Assembly: GCF_000820515.1 (NCBI RefSeq) | Contig: NZ_JXDG01000058.1 | Location: forward strand, 62,001 to 126,000 | Length of the DNA stretch: 64,000 nt | Direction of reading: 5' to 3' | Source of the DNA: Pseudomonas batumici | Lineage (GTDB): Bacteria > Pseudomonadota > Gammaproteobacteria > Pseudomonadales > Pseudomonadaceae | Made by a program: the position numbers and the translations under genes | Shown here: piece by piece, positions 16,455 to 24,817 of the stretch | Layout: each line of letters starts with the position of its first letter | How positions within the stretch are numbered: position 1 is the stretch's first letter | Notes under the pieces: generated by a model | Databases searched by the model: none | What the model was told of the DNA's origin: nothing | What the model saw: only the letters and a program-made list of their open reading frames with translations

Positions 16455-17834
16455 ATGATTAAAGATCCCTTTTCACGCCTGGGCCTCGACCGCGAAGTCC
16501 TCACTGTCAGCCAGCTCAACGGCCGCGCGCGGGTGTTGCTCGAAGATGTGTTCAGCAATATCTGGGTCGAAGGCGAGATCTCCAACCTCGCCCGCCCGGC
16601 GTCCGGCCATATCTATTTCACCCTCAAGGACAGCGGCGCCCAGGTGCGCTGCGCCCTGTTCCGCCAGAACGCCGCCCGCGTGCGCCAGGCGCTGAAGGAC
16701 GGCCTGGCGGTCAAGGTGCGCGGCAAGGTCTCCCTGTTCGAAGGCCGCGGCGACTATCAGCTGATCCTCGATACCGTGGAACCGGCCGGCGATGGCGCCC
16801 TGCGCCTGGCCTTCGAGGCCCTGAAGGAAAAACTCGGCGCCGAAGGCCTGTTCAGCGCCGAACGCAAGGTCCCGCTGCCCGCCCACCCGCAACGCATCGG
16901 CATTATCAGTTCGCCCACCGGCGCGGTGATCCGCGACATCATCAGCGTCTTCCGCCGCCGCGCACCGCAGGTGGAGCTGACGCTGATCCCCACTGCCGTC
17001 CAGGGCCGCGAAGCCATTGCACAGATCGTCCGGGCCCTGAAAATCGCCGATGCCAAGGGCTTCGACGCGCTGATCCTGGCCCGTGGCGGTGGTTCGCTGG
17101 AAGACCTCTGGTGCTTCAACGAAGAAGCCGTGGCCCGGGCGGTGGATGCCTGCGTCACACCGATCGTCAGTGCCGTCGGCCATGAAACCGATGTGTCCAT
17201 CAGCGACTTTGTCGCCGACGTCCGCGCGCCGACTCCGTCCGCCGCCGCCGAACTGCTGGCCCCGGACTCCAGCGACCTGCAACGCCGGGTCGAGAGCCTG
17301 CACCGGCGCCTGGTGATGCGGATCCGCGACCGCCTGATGCGCGACCGCCTGCGCCTCGACGGCCTGGCCCGGCGCCTGCGCCACCCCGGCGAACGCCTGC
17401 GCCAGCAAGCCCAGCGCCTGGATGACCTGGACATGCGCATGCGCCGGGCCTTCGAGCGCCAGCTCAATAGCCGCCGGGAAAAACTGCTGCGCCTGGAAAC
17501 CCGTCTCGCCGGGCAACATCCGGGGCGTCAACTGGCGCTGTTGCGCCAGCGCCTGGAGAGCCTGTCCGAACGCCTGCCCCGGGCCATGCGCGAGGGGCTG
17601 AAAGCCCGGCGCCTGCAGCTGCAAAGCCAGATGCAGACCTTGCATGTAGTCAGTCCCCTGGCCACCCTGGGTCGTGGCTACAGCATTCTGCTGGACGAGC
17701 GCGGCCAGGCCATTCGCAGCGCTGGGCAAACCCACACCGGCCAACGCCTGAAGGCGAAACTCGCCGAGGGCGAATTGCAGGTGCGGGTCGAGGACAATCA
17801 CCTGACGCCTGTCACCCTGTCTCTACTGGACTGA
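16455..17834 (+). CDS. xseA: Exodeoxyribonuclease VII large subunit
   Basis: Catalytic subunit of ExoVII, which degrades single-stranded DNA in both directions to oligonucleotides. It is 459 residues, close to the E. coli protein. The N-terminal OB-fold has VLTVSQLNGRARVLLEDVF and NIWVEGEISNLARPASGHIYFTLKD. The catalytic domain contains IGIISSPTGAVIRDI, ARGGGSLEDLWCFNEE and PIVSAVGHETDVSI. A long coiled coil (about 290-400) precedes the end. The ATG at 16455 (MIKDPFSRLGL) is chosen; an upstream extension would run through the REPIN and is rejected. The small subunit xseB is not here. Confidence 0.97.
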   Translation: MIKDPFSRLGLDREVLTVSQLNGRARVLLEDVFSNIWVEGEISNLARPASGHIYFTLKDSGAQVRCALFRQNAARVRQALKDGLAVKVRGKVSLFEGRGDYQLILDTVEPAGDGALRLAFEALKEKLGAEGLFSAERKVPLPAHPQRIGIISSPTGAVIRDIISVFRRRAPQVELTLIPTAVQGREAIAQIVRALKIADAKGFDALILARGGGSLEDLWCFNEEAVARAVDACVTPIVSAVGHETDVSISDFVADVRAPTPSAAAELLAPDSSDLQRRVESLHRRLVMRIRDRLMRDRLRLDGLARRLRHPGERLRQQAQRLDDLDMRMRRAFERQLNSRREKLLRLETRLAGQHPGRQLALLRQRLESLSERLPRAMREGLKARRLQLQSQMQTLHVVSPLATLGRGYSILLDERGQAIRSAGQTHTGQRLKAKLAEGELQVRVEDNHLTPVTLSLLD

Positions 17835-17852
17835 CTTTCAAGGGATCCGAGC

Positions 17853-18674
17853 ATGCCCCGTTTTCTTGCTGCCCTGCTGTTGCTGGGCCTCACTTTCAAC
17901 GCTCACGCCGACAGTTATCTCACCCGCCTGCTGAACAAGCCCGTGCCCGGCGGCGTGGCCGTGGTCGATCTCGGCCCGAACGCCCAGGCGCCCAAGGCCA
18001 GCTACCAGGGCAAGCCGGTGCTGGTGGTCAAGGAACAGAACAACTGGCTGGCGATTGTCGGCATTCCCCTGAGCGTGAAACCGGGCAGCCAGCAGATCAG
18101 CTCGGCGGGGCGCAACCTGAGTTTCAGCGTCGGCAGCAAGCAGTACCCGGAACAGCACATCACCTTGAAGAACACCCGGCAGGTCAACCCGAACCCGGCC
18201 GATCTCAAGCGCATCGATGACGAACTGGCGGTGCAGATTCGCGCCTATCGCAGCTTCAGCCCCGGCACGCCGAGCAACCTGCTGCTGGACAAGCCGGTCA
18301 ACGGCCCGCTGTCGAGCCGCTTCGGCGTGCGCCGCTTCTTCAACGGCGAGGAACGCAACCCCCACGCCGGGTTGGACTTCGCGGTGCCGGCGGGGACCCC
18401 GATCAAGACCCCGGCGGCGGGCAAGGTGATTCTGATCGGCAATTACTTCTTCAATGGCAACACGGTGTTCGTCGACCACGGCCAGGGCTTCATCAGCATG
18501 TTCTGCCATATGTCGAAGATCGACGTTCAGATGGGCCAATCCCTGGCACGCGGTGCCGTGGTGGGCAAGGTCGGCTCCACGGGCCGCGCCACCGGGCCGC
18601 ATATGCACTGGAACGTCAGCCTCAATGACGCACGGGTCGATCCGGCGATCTTTATCGGCGCATTCCAACCCTGA
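17853..18674 (+). CDS. Periplasmic M23-family metallopeptidase
   Basis: A 273-residue exported protein with a signal peptide ending about residue 19 (LTFNAHAD). An N-terminal beta-rich domain is followed by a LytM/M23 domain in which all zinc ligands are visible: His171 and Asp175 (HAGLD), and His250/His252 (GPHMHW); His219 is the likely catalytic base. It is therefore predicted to be an active peptidoglycan peptidase rather than a degenerate EnvC/NlpD-type activator. It starts 18 bp after xseA with AAGGGA in front, so it is probably cotranscribed with xseA. Confidence 0.9.
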   Translation: MPRFLAALLLLGLTFNAHADSYLTRLLNKPVPGGVAVVDLGPNAQAPKASYQGKPVLVVKEQNNWLAIVGIPLSVKPGSQQISSAGRNLSFSVGSKQYPEQHITLKNTRQVNPNPADLKRIDDELAVQIRAYRSFSPGTPSNLLLDKPVNGPLSSRFGVRRFFNGEERNPHAGLDFAVPAGTPIKTPAAGKVILIGNYFFNGNTVFVDHGQGFISMFCHMSKIDVQMGQSLARGAVVGKVGSTGRATGPHMHWNVSLNDARVDPAIFIGAFQP

Positions 18675-18696
18675 TCCCCTGGGCACCACACTCCCC

Positions 18697-18792
18697 TGTA
18701 GGAGCGCCGGTCGACGCTCGATTGCCAGCGATGAGGCCCTCGAGCCTTGCGGCGACTGGCCGGCCGCCATCGCCAGCAAGCCGGCTCCTACA
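18697..18792. repeat. REPIN downstream of the M23 peptidase
   Basis: A REP unit TGTAGGAGC at 18697 and its inverted partner ending GGCTCCTACA at 18792 are separated by ~45 nt. The left unit carries the 'gccggtcgacgctcgattgccagcgatgag'-type variant also seen at 38378. Confidence 0.8.
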
Positions 18793-18833
18793 GTTTGGTG
18801 TTCCACCACAGAAATATCGGTATGCCCGGCTTC

Positions 18834-18931
18834 TGTAGGAGCTGGCTTGCCAGCGATGAGGCCCTTGAGTCTTGCAGCGACTATCCGGCCGCCATCGTCG
18901 GAACGCCGCCCGCAGCAAGCCGGCTCCCACA
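18834..18931. repeat. Second REPIN, with an altered right half
   Basis: The left REP at 18834 is normal. The right half has extra bases (gtcggaacgccgcccgcagc) before aagccggctcccaca. The same insertion, in complement, appears in the REP at 48509, so it is a recurring variant and not random decay. Confidence 0.75.
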
Positions 18932-18987
18932 GTAACCGTGTTCAGTCTGGGCAATCGGTGTAGCAACTAATTACCCCGTCGGCAAAG

Positions 18988-19015
18988 ATTGCGCAGGTCC
19001 AAAATAGTGCGCAAT
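18988..19015. promoter_or_regulatory. Inverted repeat upstream of leuA
   Basis: Perfect arms ATTGCGCA / TGCGCAAT with 12 nt between, ~120 bp before the putative leader peptide of leuA. The position suits a transcription factor operator at the leuA promoter. The factor is unknown. Confidence 0.4.
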
Positions 19016-19051
19016 TGTTCTAGACTTTCAGCCAGTCCAGCAGAATAAAAT

Positions 19052-19074
19052 CTCGGAAAAGTTTATTTTCCGAG
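19052..19074 (+). other. Hairpin in the leuA leader region
   Basis: Arms CTCGGAAAA / TTTTCCGAG with a 5-nt loop sit between the probable promoter region and the leader ORF. It may be part of the leader RNA fold. Confidence 0.4.
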
Positions 19075-19136
19075 TATTCCTCTCAATTTTTCCCACAGGC
19101 TTGCCATCTTTCACCCCAGTGGTTAGGGTTGAAGAC

Positions 19137-19214
19137 ATGAAAACCTCTCACACCCTCATTCAGCGACGTCAACATCGCAGCCTCTGCCTCGTCAGCGCAC
19201 GACTGCCAGGCTGA
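19137..19214 (+). CDS. Probable leuA leader peptide (25 codons)
   Basis: A short ORF encoding MKTSHTLIQRRQHRSLCLVS and five more residues. It contains four Leu codons (three CTC, one CTG), two of them in a Leu-Cys-Leu cluster. It ends 87 nt before leuA. The space to leuA holds a CCGGT/ACCGG pairing and a GGCCG/CGGCC hairpin with a T6 loop (19264-19281) just before the leuA ribosome binding site. This is the layout of a ribosome-mediated attenuator, but the Leu content is modest and the alternative RNA folds were not computed. Confidence 0.5.
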   Translation: MKTSHTLIQRRQHRSLCLVSARLPG

Positions 19215-19301
19215 ATCGCACGACCTCGCCCCCGGTTTTCTCCCTGATAACGCTTCACCGGCTGGCCGCCTTTTTTCGGCCCTGAACCCAAGGAATTTCC
19301 C

Positions 19302-20984
19302 ATGAGCATGCTCAAAGACCCGTCTTCGAAATACCGCGCGTTCCCGACCATCGATCTCCCCGATCGCACCTGGCCGTCGAAAGCCATCACCACCGCGCCG
19401 ATCTGGTGCAGCTCCGACCTGCGCGACGGCAACCAGTCGCTGATCGAGCCGATGGACGCGGTGAAGAAACTGCGTTTCTGGAAAACCCTGGTCAGCGTCG
19501 GCGTGAAGGAAATCGAAGCCTCCTTCCCGGCCGCTTCGCAAACCGACTTCGACTTCGTGCGCACCCTGATCGAAGACAACCACATCCCCGAGGACACCAC
19601 CATCCAGGTGCTGACCCAAGGCCGTGAAGACCTGATCGCCCGCACCTTCGAATCGCTGCGCGGGGCGAAGAAAGCCATCGTGCACCTGTACAACGCCACC
19701 TCGCCGTCCTTCCGCCGCATTGTCTTCAACCAGGACAAGGACGGGATCAAGGCCATCGCGGTCAACGCCGCCAAGCTGTTCGTCAAATATGCCGCCCAGC
19801 AGCCGGAAACCCAGTGGACGTTCGAGTACTCGCCAGAGACCTTCAGCGCCACCGAACTGGAGTTCGCCAAGGAAGTCTGCGACGCGGTGATCGACGTCTG
19901 GAACCCGACGCCCGAGCACAAGGTGATCCTCAACCTGCCGGCGACGGTCGAGTGCGCTACACCGAACGTCTACGCCGACCAGATCGAGTGGTTCGGTCGC
20001 CATATCAACCGTCGTGACAGCGTGATCATCAGCCTGCACACCCACAACGACCGTGGTACCGGCGTTGCCGCCACCGAACTGGGCCTGATGGCCGGCGCCG
20101 ACCGTGTCGAAGGCTGCCTGTTCGGCAACGGCGAGCGTACCGGCAACGTCGACCTGGTCACCGTGGCCCTGAACATGTACACCCAGGGTCTGGACCCCGA
20201 GCTGGACTTCTCCGACATCGACGGCGTGCGCAAGGTGGTCGAGGAGTGCAACCAGATCCAGGTGCACCCACGCCACCCGTATGTCGGCGACCTGGTGCAT
20301 ACCGCGTTCTCCGGCTCCCACCAGGATGCGATCCGCAAGGGTTTCGCCCAGCAGAAAGACGACGCCCTGTGGGAAGTGCCGTACCTGCCGATCGACCCGG
20401 CCGATATCGGTCGCAGCTACGAGGCGGTGATCCGCGTCAACAGCCAGTCGGGCAAAGGCGGCATCGCCTACCTGCTGGAGCAGGAATACGGCATCAGCCT
20501 GCCGCGTCGCATGCAGATCGAATTCAGCCAGGTGGTGCAGCGTGAAACCGACCGCCTGGGCCTGGAAATGACCGCGCAACAGATCCATGCCCTGCTGCAC
20601 AGCGAATACCTGCAGGCCAACACCCCGTATGCGCTGGTCAGCCATCGCCTGCAAGAAGAAAACGGCCACAGCGCCGTGGAAGTGGAAGTGGCGAGCAAGG
20701 GCCAGGGCGAGACCAACCTGCACTGGCGCGGCAAGGGCAACGGCGCCCTGGAAGCACTGGTGGCCGGTCTGCCGCTGCCGGTGGAGATCATGGACTACAA
20801 CGAACACGCCATCGGTGCCGGGACCAACGCCAAGGCGGCGGCCTATATCGAGCTGCGGGTCAACGGCGAACGTGCGGTGCACGGCGTGGGGATCGATGAG
20901 AACATCACCACCGCCAGCTTCAAGGCCCTGTTCAGTGCGCTGAACCGCTCGCTGAGCCAGGTGGATACCACCCAGGCGGCGTAA
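19302..20984 (+). CDS. leuA: 2-isopropylmalate synthase
   Basis: Condenses acetyl-CoA with 2-ketoisovalerate, the first committed step of leucine synthesis. The 560 residues match the long LeuA type of Pseudomonas. The TIM-barrel start has SSDLRDGNQSLIEPMD, the metal-binding HTHNDRGTG lies near residue 245, and a C-terminal leucine-feedback domain follows. The ATG at 19302 has AAGGAA 7 nt upstream; an ATG two codons later is possible. It is alone here, with its own terminator and a probable leader peptide upstream, so regulation by attenuation is likely. Confidence 0.97.
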   Translation: MSMLKDPSSKYRAFPTIDLPDRTWPSKAITTAPIWCSSDLRDGNQSLIEPMDAVKKLRFWKTLVSVGVKEIEASFPAASQTDFDFVRTLIEDNHIPEDTTIQVLTQGREDLIARTFESLRGAKKAIVHLYNATSPSFRRIVFNQDKDGIKAIAVNAAKLFVKYAAQQPETQWTFEYSPETFSATELEFAKEVCDAVIDVWNPTPEHKVILNLPATVECATPNVYADQIEWFGRHINRRDSVIISLHTHNDRGTGVAATELGLMAGADRVEGCLFGNGERTGNVDLVTVALNMYTQGLDPELDFSDIDGVRKVVEECNQIQVHPRHPYVGDLVHTAFSGSHQDAIRKGFAQQKDDALWEVPYLPIDPADIGRSYEAVIRVNSQSGKGGIAYLLEQEYGISLPRRMQIEFSQVVQRETDRLGLEMTAQQIHALLHSEYLQANTPYALVSHRLQEENGHSAVEVEVASKGQGETNLHWRGKGNGALEALVAGLPLPVEIMDYNEHAIGAGTNAKAAAYIELRVNGERAVHGVGIDENITTASFKALFSALNRSLSQVDTTQAA

Positions 20985-21000
20985 GCGTCGGTTGAAATGA

Positions 21001-21037
21001 AAAGGCCCCGGTGGTGTGAACCCCGGGGCCTTTTTTT
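21001..21037 (+). terminator. Rho-independent terminator of leuA
   Basis: AAAGGCCCCGG / CCGGGGCCTTT stem followed by a T7 run, 17 bp after the leuA stop. It is symmetric enough to act on both strands. Confidence 0.9.
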
Positions 21038-21052
21038 GCGTCTTTGAGTACG

Positions 21053-21146
21053 CCATCGCCGGCAAGCCGGCTCCTACAAGTGTCCGCGTAGATCACATGC
21101 CTTGAGTACGACGCGAACCCTGTGGGAGCCGGCTTGCCGGCGATGA
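21053..21146. repeat. REP pair between leuA and the omega-amidase gene
   Basis: Two REP units, CATCGCCGGCAAGCCGGCTCCTACA (left) and TGTGGGAGCCGGCTTGCCGGCGATG (right), separated by ~45 nt. The order is reversed relative to the REPIN at 16313, so the 'GTAGGAGC' ends face inward. Confidence 0.8.
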
Positions 21147-21160
21147 ACGATAACGCGGTG

Positions 21161-21955
21161 TCACTGATGCAGCTCGAAGCCGTCCGCATCCAGGTGCGCC
21201 GGGAACCGCGTCCGATAGGCCGCCAGCTCTGCTGCGCTCAAGATGACCTGGAACACGCCATCGGCCTCCCCTGCTCCCAACAACGACTCGCCCTGAAAAT
21301 CCAGCACCTGGCTGTCGCCGGTATAGGCGAAACCCTTGCCATCGGTACCGACCCGATTCACCGCCGCCACATAGCACAGGTTTTCAATGGCCCGTGCCGG
21401 TAACAGCCGATTCCAGTGCAACCGCCGCGCGCCCGGCCAGTTGGCGGTGTACAGCAGCAGGTCGGTGTCCTGGGCATCGCGGCTCCACACCGGGAAACGC
21501 AGGTCGTAGCAGATCAATGGCCGTACCCGCCAGCCCTTGAGCTCGAACCGCATCTGGCGTTCGCCCGCGGTGTAATGGTGATGCTCGCCCGCCATGCGGA
21601 ACAGGTGGCGCTTGTCGTAGTGCAGCACCTCGCCATCCGGCCGCGCCCACAACAGGCGGTTGCGATAGCTGCCATCGGCGGCGCGGATAATCACGCTACC
21701 TGTGATCACCGCATCGAGTTTTTTCGCCTGCTCGCGCAGCCAGCGGCTGGTGGGACCGTTTTCAGCTTCGGCGAGGGTCTGCGACTCCATGGAGAATCCG
21801 GTGGTGAACATCTCCGGCAGGATCACCAGGTCAGCCCCCACGGCCTGCTCCAGCAGCCCTTCGAAATGCTCCAGGTTGGACTGGCGGTCATGCCAGGCCA
21901 GGGTGGTCTGCACCAACGCGACCTTCAGGTCCGGCAGGGTACTCAAATCACGCAT
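21161..21955 (-). CDS. yafV: Omega-amidase, carbon-nitrogen hydrolase family
   Basis: A 264-residue nitrilase-superfamily amidase with the full Glu-Lys-Cys triad: Glu48 (ILPEMF), Lys115 (HYDKRHLF) and Cys149 (LICYDLRFP). This YafV/Nit2 branch hydrolyses 2-oxoglutaramate and 2-oxosuccinamate made when glutamine or asparagine transaminates. The ATG at 21955 is chosen because homology starts there; it overlaps the end of the upstream aminotransferase gene by 13 bp. That coupling fits a glutamine-transaminase/omega-amidase pair, which makes the methionine-type keto-acid transamination irreversible. Confidence 0.9.
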   Translation of the reverse strand: MRDLSTLPDLKVALVQTTLAWHDRQSNLEHFEGLLEQAVGADLVILPEMFTTGFSMESQTLAEAENGPTSRWLREQAKKLDAVITGSVIIRAADGSYRNRLLWARPDGEVLHYDKRHLFRMAGEHHHYTAGERQMRFELKGWRVRPLICYDLRFPVWSRDAQDTDLLLYTANWPGARRLHWNRLLPARAIENLCYVAAVNRVGTDGKGFAYTGDSQVLDFQGESLLGAGEADGVFQVILSAAELAAYRTRFPAHLDADGFELHQ

Positions 21956-23091
21956 AGTTTTTCCGCAGCTGTACGCAGCGTCTCCTCGCGCTTGGCAAAA
22001 CACAGGCGCACCAGGCGCTGCCCCTTGGGTGGATTCTGGTAGAACACCGACACCGGAATGCTCGCCACGCCATGTTCGCGGGTCATCCACACCGCCATGT
22101 CGACGTCGTTCAGGTCCGGACGGATCTGCGAGTAGTCCACCAACTGGAAGTAGGTCCCCGCCGCCCGGGTGAAGCTGAAACGCGACTCGCCGAGCAGGTC
22201 GCAGAACAGGTCGCGCTTCTCCTGATAGAACGCCGGCAGTTCCTCGACATGCTCGGGGCGCATGGCCATGAAATCGGCCAACGCATACTGCAACGGCGTC
22301 ACGCCGCAGAAGCTGACGTACTGGTGGACCTTGCGCAGTTCGGCGGTGAGGGCCGGCGGCGCCACCACATAGCCGGTTTTCCAGCCGGTGACGTGGTAGG
22401 TCTTGCCGAACGAGCTGATCACAAAGGCACGCTGATACAGCGCCTCGTGGGCCAGTACGCTGGCATGGGGCACGCCGTCAAACACCAGGTGCTCGTAGAC
22501 TTCGTCGCTGACCAGGTAGAGATCACGGTCGGCGATCAGTGTCGCCAACTGGTCCAGCTCGGCATGGGTGATCAACGCGCCGCTGGGGTTGTGCGGGCTG
22601 TTGAGGATGATCATGCGGGTGCGCGGACTCAGCGCATCGGTGAGCTTCTGCCAGTCGATGGAAAAGTCATCCAGCCCGAGCTGCACATGCACGCAACGCC
22701 CACCGGCCAATTCCACCGCCGGTTCGTAGCTGTCATAGCAGGGGTCGAAGACAATCACCTCGTCGCCAGGGTGGATCACCGCCTGAATCGCACAGAAGAT
22801 CGCCTGGGTCGCGCCGGGGGTGATGGTGATCTCGGCATCGGCGTTCACATGCACGCCGTAGCTGCGGGAGATTTTCGTCGCCACCTGCTGGCGCAGGGCC
22901 GGCAACCCGGTCATGGGAGCATACTGGTTGTGGCCGTTGTTGACGTGCCGGCCAACGGCATCGCGCAGGGCCTGTGGCCCCTCGAAATCCGGGAACCCCT
23001 GGGACAGGTTCAGCGCGCCGGTTTCCACCGCGAGCGCAGACATGCGGGTAAAGATGGTGGTGCCGACATTCGGCAACTTGCTGGTGATCAT
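21943..23091 (-). CDS. ybdL: PLP-dependent methionine/glutamine aminotransferase
   Basis: A 382-residue class I aminotransferase similar to E. coli YbdL and kynurenine/glutamine transaminase K. The PLP lysine is Lys230 in SSFGKTYHVTGWKTGY. Other family motifs are NSPHNPSGA and DEVYEHLVFDG. The family prefers methionine, phenylalanine and glutamine as amino donors and works in methionine salvage. It starts MITSKLPNVGTTIF (ATG 23091). The downstream omega-amidase gene overlaps it by 13 bp, which supports a joint role. Confidence 0.88.
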   Translation of the reverse strand: MITSKLPNVGTTIFTRMSALAVETGALNLSQGFPDFEGPQALRDAVGRHVNNGHNQYAPMTGLPALRQQVATKISRSYGVHVNADAEITITPGATQAIFCAIQAVIHPGDEVIVFDPCYDSYEPAVELAGGRCVHVQLGLDDFSIDWQKLTDALSPRTRMIILNSPHNPSGALITHAELDQLATLIADRDLYLVSDEVYEHLVFDGVPHASVLAHEALYQRAFVISSFGKTYHVTGWKTGYVVAPPALTAELRKVHQYVSFCGVTPLQYALADFMAMRPEHVEELPAFYQEKRDLFCDLLGESRFSFTRAAGTYFQLVDYSQIRPDLNDVDMAVWMTREHGVASIPVSVFYQNPPKGQRLVRLCFAKREETLRTAAEKLCVI

Positions 23092-23165
23092 GGGGTCGTT
23101 TTCCCTACTGAACACCCGGCTCTAGGGGCACGGGGGCTTCGAGGATAACGTAAACGGCAGGCATG

Positions 23166-23186
23166 AAAAAGGGCGCCGCAGCGCCC
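23166..23186 (-). terminator. Terminator after der
   Basis: GGGCGC / GCGCCC stem (23171-23186) followed on the minus strand by a T5 run, 17 bp beyond the der stop. It marks the probable end of the long iscR-to-der transcription block. Confidence 0.8.
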
Positions 23187-23202
23187 GTTTCCATGACCTG
23201 AA

Positions 23203-24678
23203 TCAGCGTTTCTTGTCGCGACGCTTTTTGTCGGCCTTCTTGTGGTGCGACATCATCCGGCGCTTCTTGTTGACCTGGCGGTCGGTCAGCGCGGTCTTGT
23301 TGCCTTCGTACGGGTTCTCGCCGCCCTTGAACTCGATGCGGATCGGCGTACCCACCAGTTTCAGCACGCGGCGGTAGGTGTTTTCCAGGTAGCGGACGTA
23401 CGACTTCGGCACCTTCTCCACCTGGTTGCCGTGGATCACGATCAGCGGCGGGTTGGCCCCGCCCAGGTGCGCATAACGCAGCTTGATCCGACGGCTGTTG
23501 ACCATCGGTGGCGCGTGCTCGCTCACCGCATCTTCGAGGATCTGGGTCAGGCGACTGGTCGGCCAGCGGGTCACCGCCGACTTGAAGGAGTTCTGCACCG
23601 ACTGGTACAGGTTGCCCACGCCCGTGCCGTGCAAGGCCGAGATGAAGTGGATGTCGGCGAAGTCGACGAAGAACAACCGGCGCTCCAGCTCGACCTTGAC
23701 GAAATCACGCTCGCCCGGGGTCATGCCGTCCCATTTGTTCAGCGCGATCACCAGTGCGCGCCCGGACTCCAGGGCAAACCCGAGCAGGTTGAGGTCGTGG
23801 TCGACCACCCCTTCGCGGGCGTCCATGACGAAGATCACCACGTTGGCGTCCTTGATCGCCTGCAGGGTTTTCACCACGGAGAACTTTTCGACTTCCTCGT
23901 GGATCTTGCCGCGCTTGCGCACACCGGCGGTGTCGATCAGCGTGTACTTTTCCTCGTTGCGCTCGAACGGGATATAGATACTGTCGCGGGTGGTGCCGGG
24001 CTGGTCATAGACGATCACCCGGTCTTCACCAAGCATGCGGTTGACCAGGGTCGACTTGCCGACGTTCGGACGACCGATGATGGCGATCTTGATGCCATCC
24101 TTCTCGCTCGGTCCGGGAATGCGCTTGGCTTCTTCACCTTCGGCGACGTCTTCGGCTTCACCCTCTTCCGGTGCTTCCTCGTCGTCCTTCGGGAAGTCGC
24201 TCAGGGCGATTTCCAGCATCTGGGTGATACCGCGACCGTGGGCGCCGGCGATCGGGATCGCGTCGCCCAGGCCCATCGGGCTGAATTCGGCGCGAGCCAT
24301 GTCCGGGTCGATGTTGTCGACCTTGTTGGCAACCACGTAGGAGCGCTTGTTACGTTTGCGCAGGTGCTCGCCGATCATCTGGTCAGCGGCAGTGAAACCG
24401 GCCTTGGCATCCACCAGGAACAGCACGACATCGGCTTCTTCAATGGCCAGCAGCGACTGCTCGGCCATCTTTTCGTCCATGCCATGCTCGTCGCCGGAAA
24501 TACCACCGGTGTCGATCAGGATATAGGTGCGCCCTTGCCACTTTGCCTCACCGTATTGGCGATCACGGGTCAGACCGGACAAGTCGCCGACAATGGCGTC
24601 ACGGGTCCTGGTCAGGCGGTTGAACAAGGTGGATTTACCGACGTTCGGTCGGCCCACCAGGGCGATTACGGGAACCAT
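23203..24678 (-). CDS. der: Ribosome biogenesis GTPase Der (EngA)
   Basis: An essential GTPase with two tandem G domains that acts in 50S subunit maturation. It is 491 residues. Both P-loops read GRPNVGKST (near residues 8 and ~185), with NKVD and NKWD G4 motifs and a KH-like C-terminal domain ending in a basic tail (KKADKKRRDKKR). An acidic insert (DDEEAPEEGEAEDVAEGEE) links the two G domains. The start is the ATG at 24678 (MVPVIALVGRPN). It follows bamB by 139 bp containing several hairpins, including AGCCGCTGC/GCAGCGGCT. Confidence 0.97.
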   Translation of the reverse strand: MVPVIALVGRPNVGKSTLFNRLTRTRDAIVGDLSGLTRDRQYGEAKWQGRTYILIDTGGISGDEHGMDEKMAEQSLLAIEEADVVLFLVDAKAGFTAADQMIGEHLRKRNKRSYVVANKVDNIDPDMARAEFSPMGLGDAIPIAGAHGRGITQMLEIALSDFPKDDEEAPEEGEAEDVAEGEEAKRIPGPSEKDGIKIAIIGRPNVGKSTLVNRMLGEDRVIVYDQPGTTRDSIYIPFERNEEKYTLIDTAGVRKRGKIHEEVEKFSVVKTLQAIKDANVVIFVMDAREGVVDHDLNLLGFALESGRALVIALNKWDGMTPGERDFVKVELERRLFFVDFADIHFISALHGTGVGNLYQSVQNSFKSAVTRWPTSRLTQILEDAVSEHAPPMVNSRRIKLRYAHLGGANPPLIVIHGNQVEKVPKSYVRYLENTYRRVLKLVGTPIRIEFKGGENPYEGNKTALTDRQVNKKRRMMSHHKKADKKRRDKKR

Positions 24679-24817
24679 GCGGCTCTCCACTTCGTTATTT
24701 CGGAAAATACAAAAGCCGCTGCAAGGCAGCGGCTGGTGCTCGGGGCAGCACCGGGAGGTGCCGCAAACCTTGCCGGAGCAAGGCCGCTTGGGGGTACCCC
24801 CAAGCATAGTCAAACCT

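Noticed and set aside
19083..21065. 660-codon minus-strand frame opposite leuA
   Set aside because: A shadow of leuA in the opposite strand, with low-complexity composition and no start signal.
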